From positions 1 through 64,000 of the forward strand of contig NZ_FUWW01000012.1 in NCBI RefSeq assembly GCF_900167205.1: a stretch of 64,000 nt of DNA, given 5' to 3'. A program made the position numbers and the translations under genes. This stretch comes from Eubacterium coprostanoligenes. Lineage in GTDB: Bacteria > Bacillota > Clostridia > Oscillospirales > Acutalibacteraceae. Under the pieces are notes generated by a model, which was not told where the DNA came from, did no database searches, and worked only from the letters and a program-made list of their open reading frames with translations. This document shows, piece after piece, positions 23,489-33,300 of the stretch. Positions within the stretch are counted from its first letter, which is position 1. Each line of letters starts with the position of its first letter.

Positions 23489-24267
23489 TAAAAATAAAAA
23501 TATCTCTGCATAAATTCTTCTACTTTAGGGGCATAAACCTTGTTGTAGCCCGCCTTTGTAGGTGATGACGAGTCAACCATATAGAGTTTTCGTTCGCTCT
23601 TGTCAAACGAAATTTCATCATTGTTATAAAAATTTATCACCTTTGAGCCCCATTTTTCGGCAACTGCATCGGCAGCCTCTGCAATCTCGGCATACTTCTT
23701 GTCGTCATTGGTAGGGCAAGTAATGAACACTACCTTACAACCCCAATTCAAATCTGCGCTTGCACAAAGATATTCCATTGCTCCGTAAAGAGTAGTTGTG
23801 TCGTAATCGCCAATGTAATAGCTTGAGGATAGTTCGCCGTTGTTTTGTCTGCCCTTTGCATTGCAAGCAGGAACTTCGCAAAAAACGACTTTTGGATTAG
23901 TGTTTTCTTCGACCGCTTTGCTGAAACTATAAGCAAGAGTTTCCTCACCTTTTCCGTTGAGTTTGTAGCCCTCACCGCCGTATTTTTTGCACTTTATGCC
24001 ATCAACAGCCTCAAGATAATCAACAAACGACTGACCGTCCGACTTTGCACCAAAGGTGAAATCCGAACCCAAAAATACATATGGGTCGCCCTGCATAACA
24101 GAATCCTCGTTCTTTTTGAGTTTTTCAACATTGTATTCATCGTTGTTTCCCTTGCTGATTGAACCTGTTTGCTTGCCGTTAATCAAAAAAATGCCAACAA
24201 ACACAAGAGCCAACGCCAATGCGATTGAAACAAATTTTATAACTTTATTTTTGGTTGCTTTATTCAT
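23488..24267 (-). CDS. Membrane-anchored SGNH-fold protein without catalytic Ser and His
   Basis: 259 residues from the ATG at 24267 (AAGGAA eight bases before; the codon ahead is TTG). Basic start, one membrane helix (about 11-30), then an extracytoplasmic SGNH/GDSL-like domain. Block I reads YVFLGSDFTFG where relatives have FLGSSxTYG or FLGDSxTxG, so the nucleophile position holds Asp69. The C-terminal catalytic block reads VDSSSPTKAGY where DxxHPTxxGY is expected, so Ser235 replaces the His. Both key residues are lost while the fold is kept, which points to a binding or structural role. It is coupled to the phosphopantetheinyl transferase and lies just behind the giant Tad-locus gene, separated by a hairpin. 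Confidence 0.8.
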   Translation of the reverse strand: MNKATKNKVIKFVSIALALALVFVGIFLINGKQTGSISKGNNDEYNVEKLKKNEDSVMQGDPYVFLGSDFTFGAKSDGQSFVDYLEAVDGIKCKKYGGEGYKLNGKGEETLAYSFSKAVEENTNPKVVFCEVPACNAKGRQNNGELSSSYYIGDYDTTTLYGAMEYLCASADLNWGCKVVFITCPTNDDKKYAEIAEAADAVAEKWGSKVINFYNNDEISFDKSERKLYMVDSSSPTKAGYNKVYAPKVEEFMQRYFYF

Positions 24268-24297
24268 CAAATTTATTCCTTAAACATTATATAACAA

Positions 24298-24329
24298 GGC
24301 AAAAACGACAATTACTCATCGTTTTTGCC
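24298..24329 (-). terminator. Hairpin ending the tad operon
   Basis: GGCAAAAACGA (24298-24308) pairs perfectly with TCGTTTTTGCC (24319-24329), 16 bases behind the stop of the giant gene. A TATAAT just beyond it on the minus strand may start the SGNH transcript. Confidence 0.6.
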
Positions 24330-24344
24330 CGTTATTTTGATTTG

Positions 24345-27300
24345 TTAACCGATCGAAGTTGTGTCTAATTCCAAACCGGTACCGCTCTTTGAACCGCCGG
24401 CTAAAATTTCCGGATCAAAGAAGATTGAAGCGCCGCCCTTGGATTCGTCTTCAGTATTTCCGGTGTGGAGATACGACTCGTCAACATTGTTTTTGTGCTT
24501 TTCATATTCTTCCTGCGAAATCAAATATACGCTACCCGATTCGGCAATTTGAAGGTCCATAGTTCTCCAATTTGGGAATCTGTGAATATTAATGTAGAAA
24601 GTCTTAATATCAACTGTGTCGCCAATAATTGAGCCCCAAATCTCTTGATAGAAGCCGTCAAGCGTTACCTTGCCAAGAGGAGCATAGAACAATGCCGTCA
24701 TCTTGCCATAAATAGCATTGTATGTGATGTTGCCATTATACGATGCAATAGCATTCGGAAGCTGATAAACATTGTTTTCATCATGACTTGAGCTGTTATA
24801 GAATGGGTCAGAAATAGTTACATCGCCATTGCAAGCCACAAGATAGCACATTTTCATATCGGTTGATGTTGAGATGTAAATCTCGTTGTTTGCATAAACC
24901 GTTGCAGGACAAGTTACATTGTTCTTGACCGTGCTATGGCTGAGTGTTGCACCGCACTTGTCACACTTATAAGTTATGCTTGGATCATAATTCTTTGTGT
25001 AAATCGTGTAGCCGTTAGGGTGCTTTGCCTTATTTGTGCACTTCAATGTTGTATAAACATCACCCGATGCCTTAAATCCGGTCCAGCCATTTCCGGTTGA
25101 ACCGCCTCCTAAATCAAGGCTTGTTGTTGAGCACTTAACATCGTGACCAAAGTAGGTCAACGAATCGTGGCAAAGTAAGGTTTTGCCAAATGTACGCAAA
25201 TCATATGTACCCATAAGAGAAGCGTTCTTGTTCAATGTGACATTGCCCATTGCATAAACAGAACCGTTCTTAAACGAGAGTTTTTCCTTAAGATTATATG
25301 CAAAAGTCTTAAGAGCCTTAAGAATATCGCCTGCGATAGTTCCGTCACTTTCAAATGATGCGTCTACATGCTTGTAGGTGTCATTATTGTAAGCCTCAGG
25401 AAGTACCCACATATTAGAACTGCTACGGAGAGTGACATATCTGTTTGCAAATACATACTGACCTACAACCGTATCGGAGAAGCCATACTGCCTGATATAG
25501 CCCGTGTATGAAGCAAGAACTTTGCCGATATAGAACACACCGCCATCAGCAGAGTCGGTATAATCCTCAAGCAAATCGTTGTTAAGTTCCGTTGCTTCAT
25601 CGCCGGATATAGCACACTGACTGAAATCATTTTTACATACAGGACAATTTGGATTTGCCTCGCTACATCTTGAAGTACAAGTACAAGCAGTTGGATTTTC
25701 CTTGTCCGGATCCTCGGCTCGACACTTGGTGTAATCAGTGCCGTTAGAGCCATTGCAGACAGGACAATCTGAACTGTAATTATCATTTGTACACAATTCT
25801 GAACAGATACATTCATAAGGTGCTTTACAAGCTTCGGCAGGCTTACTTGCCTTGCCACAAACAGGACAGTCTGCATCATAGTCGCCATTTGTACAATGAC
25901 CGGTACAAGTACAAACATTGTCGCCTGACTTTGGAGTTACATCACGAAGGGTATCCTTGTATCTTTCGTCATGCTTACCAAGTTCAATATAGCTAAATGC
26001 TGTCATATTGCCACTGCAAAATACAGTGGAATTGTCACGAATCTTGATGTTGCTCAAGGTTGCCTTTATTGAGCCGAGAGTATAGATTATGGACTTTGTT
26101 TTAGCTTCAAACGAAGTTCCGCACTTTACATCTCCGCCACTATAAAGTGTGCCGTGTTCACGAACGCAGATGTAATTCCAAGCGTTGATATTTTCCTTTG
26201 CAAAAAGTTCTGAATACTGACCGACATCAATATATCTGTGAGTAGCAATCTTTCCGCCTGAATATACGCTTGTGTCGTGCATCAACTTAACCATTCCACG
26301 AGGAGTGTAGTCCTTTCCGGTTCTGATTTTTGTGCCCGGATAGATATTTACCTTTCGGTCAAGGTCAAGTTTGCCCTGAACATAAAGATAGCAAGCGTTT
26401 GCATAGTTGTAATCAAAGTTTGGATTTTGAACAACATTATTGCCATCTCTGATGAAACGAGGTTCGTCATTTGTATCAACAAATGTGCCCTTTGATGCCC
26501 AAGTGTCACCGTCATCAGAAACATTGAGCGCTCTGCCGACTTCGAATGCGGTAATCTTGCCCAAAACATCTGTTCTGTTAACGAAATCGCCGTAAACATA
26601 GAACTTTGTCATATCGGCAATTCTTGCTCTGCCGTTAAGGAATACACTTCCGTGAACATAGAAGCTGTTGAACATAGATTTTGTTCTGCCCTCACGGAGA
26701 GTTTGCTGAACATCAAATCTGTTGTTTACAATGAACTTAAAATTATCATATTCATAGCCGTCAATCTTAAGGCTTAATCCGTTAACAACCTTTTGAAGCC
26801 ATGTGATAAAGTTAGTTGATGTGTTAACTCCGCCCTTGTCAAGACCGTCAACAATAAGTGTTACATTCTTGTGAGGGGTAAAGATACTATTTGTGAAGAA
26901 CGAACCGCCAACATAGATATTTGCATTTGAGAAAATATCAAGGTAGTTCCATGTAGCAACACCACCGTAGCTTCCGGCAATATCACCTGCGCCACCGGTA
27001 CCGTTGGTACTTGTTGCCATATTTCCGCCAACATAAAGATAACTGCTTGCATTGAGGTCATCCTTGCTGTCTACCTTTTCGGAAACACAAATTCTTGTGC
27101 AACGCTTTGAAATGAAGTTGCCGTCGCACATAAACAATGTGTTGCGCATCAAAACCGTACCACTGTTTGAGAAGCAGTTGCCTGCAATAAAGGTATTTGA
27201 ATCAAGCTGTGCAGAAAGGGCAATATAGTTGATTGCATATTTTTCATAAGTATAAGCATCCAAAGAACCGTTAACATACATTGTGCCGTAGTTTTGAACC

Positions 27301-30300
27301 GTACCGCCTATCTTGTTTTCGGCAGCTCCTTTTTCGCTTGTACCAACCTTAAGATTTCCGCCTGCATAGAATACAGCGTTCTTAATCGGTGCTGAATATT
27401 TGCCGTTTCGTCTTGGATAGAAAGTAAAGCCGTTTACGATAGAATATGTGCCCTTCCAGTCACCTGCACCGGTGGTGTTGCTTGCATAGTATCTAATCCA
27501 AATGCTCTTTATATAGTAGTTTCTGAACGGATCTTGTTCTCCAAGTTTATTTACATCCTTGGTGAAACCTGCTTCGCCGGTGTAGCCTACTGTACCCTTG
27601 GCATGGAAGATACCACCGTTGAAAATAGCCTGACCGTAAGTTGCATCGCCTTCGGATGAGAATATCGGCATTTCATCCTTGTTTCCCGATGTATCGGTAT
27701 TGAATGTTACATAAGCACCAAGCATAGCGATATTTCCGCCGAAGTGTGCTCTTGAGCCTTGCTCTGCAACTATGGAAGCCTTTGCACCGTAATCATCGTT
27801 GTTTGTGCAGTATGCGGCAATCGGATCTTCACCAATGGTTCTCATCCACAAGTAAGAACAAGAATTGTGACCCTTGATGTATGTATCCTGCATAATGTTA
27901 ATCTTGCCGTAGTTTTGAACATAGCCTACAAAAATAATTGTATTCTTTGATTGCTCGCCGTTTTTGTTCAAGCCACCGATATAGATGCTTGCATTGCGGT
28001 TATTTGAGCTACCGTTAAGAATAGATCTGCCCAAATAGTTGCTTGGATCATTTTCTTCAGTACCATAATCCGTTGGCCATGCTCTTGCGTCTGATTCTTC
28101 TGTTCCGTCTGCCTTTTTGTAATTTACAAATTCGCCGAATACATAGAACTTGCCGAAATTATAAATTGCAGAGTCGGAATAGAATGCACCGCCACAAGAA
28201 AGTGAGCAGTTTTCGCCGACATAAACAGCGTTGCCCTTATTGTTGTTTTCGCCGTTTGAAAAAACATTGCCTGTTACATAAAGGTTTGAATTGCCCTCAA
28301 CAATAATTGATTCGCCTCGGTTTGGAACAAGATTGCTGCCGCTGATTCCACCCTTGCTATTCTTATCGTTTGCAAGGTTGCCGTTTACGATTATATCATT
28401 GTCAAAGAACAAGGTTTGTTCGCCGAAAGCATCAAGTTGACTGTTGAACTCGAGCTTTCCGCTCTTTGTCTTGCCGATGAACACATCAGCCTTTGGACCC
28501 GTGAAATCAATGCGGTTTTCGATATTAGAAAGCGCAGATGTTGTTGAGCCGTTATCATTCAAAATCTGACCTATAACATACAATGTACCCTTGACATTGA
28601 GTTTGCCGTTGTTAGCAAACTTTATGTTATTGGCACAGAGCATCTGACCTTCTTTGATTGTGATTTCTTCAGTAATCAAAATATTACCGCTTGTGACAAT
28701 TCTTACACCGTCAGAAACAAAGTTCCTTGACGAGATTGAAATATAAGCTTCAGGGTCAGGAGCATAGAACGAATCATCGGATTTTTCCAATTTGTGTGAC
28801 GGAATTCTTGCATCCATAGGAGTGAACAATACACTCGCATTCTCTAATGTAACTTTGAAAAGCGGTTGAACAACATTGCCACCGTCTGTTATCTTCAAAA
28901 GATAAACAAATGATTTGTTTGCATAAATTTCGTGGAATTTAACACTCTTTCCAAAGCAATAAATTCCTGCAAAATTTTCAAGATACAAATCAGTTGTTAA
29001 TGGACAGTTAACATTTCCCTCGATATATACAACGCCGCCGTCCTTGATGTAGAATGTCATCAAGTAAGCACAAGTGTATTCGCCATAAACAAACATATTA
29101 CCCTTTACGGTTTGCTTGTTGCTGGCACCAAGATATTGCGGTGGCTTAACCTTTAAGTCACCGCCGAAATAGAGGTGTGCGCCTGTTTGATAGCAGTTAA
29201 TCAATCCGCTACTGTGACTGTTTTTGGCGCCTAAACCTTGATAGCCATATATACTGTATACAGCTTTTTCATCCTCGGCATCTGAACTTTCGGCAATCAT
29301 CATACCGTCACTGTTATTTGAGCGCGGAATATCGCCGTAAACATAGAGTTCTGCCGAGCCTTCCATATAGACATTATTCTTAACGCCGTCTACAAAATAC
29401 GAAACAGAGTTAGATACATCAGCGTTGCCGTAAACATAAAGTTCTCCGGCAGATGCACGAATTGCACCCTTAGCCGATATATTTCCTTTGACATACATAT
29501 TACCCTCGTTCCAGAGAGAAACATTTTTGCTGTCATTTCCTATAAACTGAAGTCCTCCCGGACCCGCAAAGGCAAACTTAGCATCTTTCTTATTCCAAAT
29601 ATAATCAATTAAGAAATCTTTATTGCCGGAATCAACAAAGAGTGTGCCCTCATTTTGGATTTTCTGTGCAGAAATCTTTGTGAGTTTAAGATTTGTTCTG
29701 TTGATAAGGGTACTGTTTATAGCAAAGTTTTTGCCATATTTGAGAGAGCATTTTGCGTTAATCTCAAAATTATTGGTTGTGATGTCGCCTGTGTCAACAT
29801 AAATCTTACTACCCTCATAGCAACTGAAAGATTCAACAACACGAACATTAATATCGTGTGCAAAAAAGTTTGCATAGTTTTCGATATTAGTTGCATAAAT
29901 CTCCGCCGAAGTGCTTGCACTTGCATAGAACATTGCATCGTGATTGTCAAGTGTTCCGTTGGTAATTGTGCCGTTGACGGTAACATTTGAATGGCAATAA
30001 ACCTTTCCGCAGTTATTGAGATTACTGCCGACCGATACGCTATTCAATGTGCCGAAGCACTCCAACTTGCCATAGTTCAAAATATTGCCGAAATCTTCAA
30101 TATTAACATTCGATACAAAATCACCGTTGTTTACAAGGGTGTTTATATTGCTGACGCAACCGCCACCGTAAACTTCAATTAAGCCTGTAGCATCATTGAT
30201 GATATTACTGCCCGACTTAAATCCACCGATGCTGACAACACCGCTGTTTTGAAGACTATTGAAATAGCACAAATTGTTATTTGAGCAAACAAAATTGTTG

Positions 30301-33300
30301 TTTTCAAACAAGCCTTTTGCAACGATAGAACCTGCAATGCTCATTTCGCCGTCGTTGTCAATATTTGAATTGAATGTTGCGCCAAACGAAGTACACTGAA
30401 GTTTACCTGTGCTTGCGTTTGTTACGCTTCCCCCAAATGTTGCGTTTCCGCCAATTTTCAAATTAGCTGTGTTATTAATAATATTGAATATAGCATTTCC
30501 GCTTACTTGCAAGAAACCGTTGTTTTCAAGCACACCGTATGTAGAAGCGGTAACATCAACTCTGATTTCAGCACCTGCATTGTTAACAAAACTGTCGTTT
30601 ACCAAAAGAGTGCCGACCTGAAGTTTACCGCTGTTTGCAAGATTCTTCCAATAGAAGCTTGATTTATCAGAACCGATAATCTTACATTCTTTTTCGTTAT
30701 TTACAGAATTGAAGTTAGCGGTTTTGCTTATATAAACAGTTGAGCCTCTCGACTTATTTATATTGTATTTATTATTAAGTTCTCCGCAATTTACATAGCC
30801 GTAAACCTGGAACAAATTGCTGTTGTTGATTGTTCCGCTGCCTTCGAGATTGCCTTCGTTACCCGGATTTGTTCCGCTCGGAGCAAGACCGACAAGAATC
30901 TCACCGAAGTTTTCAGCCGTGCCGTTTATTGTGAGGGTTTTTGTTGCGAGCAATTTTCCGTTTGGAGAAACATTGACATCCTTAACCGTACAACTCTTTT
31001 CAACCAAAAGTTTAGCGTTGTCGTTTACTGTAATGCTGTTTGCAGAACCAACCTGCTCAATCTTTACATCCGAATTGACAACCAAATTATTGACATTGAG
31101 AGTGCCGATATATGTTGATGTGCCGTCATTGATTGTAAGATTATTTACGGTAATACTGCTATCCTTTGGAACGCAGAATCCACCGCCCTGTTCAACTGTG
31201 AGGTCGTTAATATTAAGACCCGGAACCGAAAGGTAGCTTCCGTTATAAAGTATATGGTTGCCATTGCCCTTTTGGAAACCGGAAATTGTACCTGTTGCGC
31301 CAAGTGCAAAGACTTTGTTTTCAGGGCTTCTTTTGAACACAAGACCTCCGCAATTAGAAATTGATTGACCTGAAGAATTTTTGCCAAGGAGAAGTTTTAC
31401 ACCCGGATTGAAAGTGAGTGTCTTACTGTCCTGAACATAGATTTCTTCTGATGCAAAAATGTGAGCATTCTCGGCAAATTCTGTTGTTCTGACATCCATC
31501 TTTTGGCAGATAACATTGCCAAATACAGAGGTGTACTCTTTACTGCCGGTATTGCTTTTAATCATATCGGTAACAATGAGCGAACCGGAGTCGCAATAAT
31601 ATCTTGTTGCTTTGATTCTATGCTTCTTGTCACCTTGAGTTACAAGAACAGAATCTGTTTTCATAGTAAGGGTGTATTCACCGCTGACATCAACAACGCC
31701 CTTGTCGAGATTGTCTGCCCATTCAGTAGGTCTGTTTACAACAACAACAGCATTTTCTCCAATAGTGATGTCACCACTGCTGTTTGTTGAAAGGTCTCTG
31801 CCAAGGAATGTTTGAGAACCTTCGCCAAAAATCATATTTCCGCTACCGCCACCATAGAAAATGGCTCTTTGACAGTAAATTTTACCGTTCATAACAATGT
31901 CAGAACCGGAAACCTTTCTGATATCGCCGACTGCATAGATTTCACTACCTTTTTCGGCAACCATAGTATTCATAGAAACAGAGTATTTATCTTTTGTGTT
32001 TGCTTGATATGAAACAACAACGGAATTTTCTCCAACGGTAAATCCTCCGCCAACTCGGATTTCATATCCGCAAATGAGCTTTGAGTTTTTACCGATAGTG
32101 AGAGAGTGACCGTCAACATATACATGACCGTCAACAATTACAGTTGTGTTGTCGCCGATGAAAACATCACATCTTGAAATTTCAACATTACCCTTTACAT
32201 AAAGATATGTTTGCTTAAGTTCATCTTGAGCATCTTCATCAAAATCCGAATATGATTTGTCGCCGATGATGGTTGTTGCATGACCGCTACTGTTATCCAA
32301 GCTAAATGCTCCATCAACCTGAACCTTCGAGCCGGACTTTACGAGAATACCGTATCTCCACGGAGCAATACCGTGTGACCAAGCATTTTCAATTTTTTCA
32401 TAATAACATTTATCTTCAAGAACAATTCTGTTATCTTCGTGTGGAAAATTATCAGCCGCATATTTTCCGACTGTGCCCTTTTTTGTCCAACCTGTTGTGG
32501 ATTCAAGAACACGGAGTTCATTGTATTTGTCATTTACCTTTTTGCCGATTTGTTCAGCATTCAGTTTAAAATCATTACGAGTTTCCGCAACAATGCTGTC
32601 AACAGACTTTTCAACATTGTTATCCTGTCCCGGGAGCAAACTTTCGTAAGAATACTTCTCGTTGACAACTGTGCCGTCAAGCTTGGTGTAATTCTTTGAA
32701 ATATTGGCAGTGTTTGTTGTTTCCACACCAACGCTGTTTTCAAGTGTATATCCAAGGTCGGCAAGAGATGCCTCAATCAAAGTTTTGTATCTTGACGGAA
32801 CTCTATCTGTTCTCAAATCAGCAGGAATAGTGAGTTCTGCTTCATCAATAGAATCGGTAGCGTCCTCAATTTCCTTAATTTTCTTGTCAAAATACGACTT
32901 CTTTGTGCCCGATGACATAAGGAACACATCGTCCTTTTTAGGGGCAGAATCCTCAAACCTACTCTCACTTGAAAGAGTAAGTGTGTTTTCGATATAATGC
33001 TTTTTCTTTGCTACTGCATTACTGCCGTAGTGCTTGTCATAATCGTGAACAGACGGATTGTTATAATCATCATTAACAAGCACATATTCTTTTTCAAACT
33101 TCTTTACTGCATCTTTGCCGTATTTATCTGCATTTTTCTTTGCATAAGAATCAACGACATTTTTAGCGGTGTTGAGTTTGCCGTTTTTGTCATAAATATT
33201 TACACCGTTGAACTTGGTGTGATGCTCATCATCACTTCCGTACTTGGCAAGTGTGTATGAATTAACATCCATACTATTACCGGATGAGTCGGTTGAAGTG

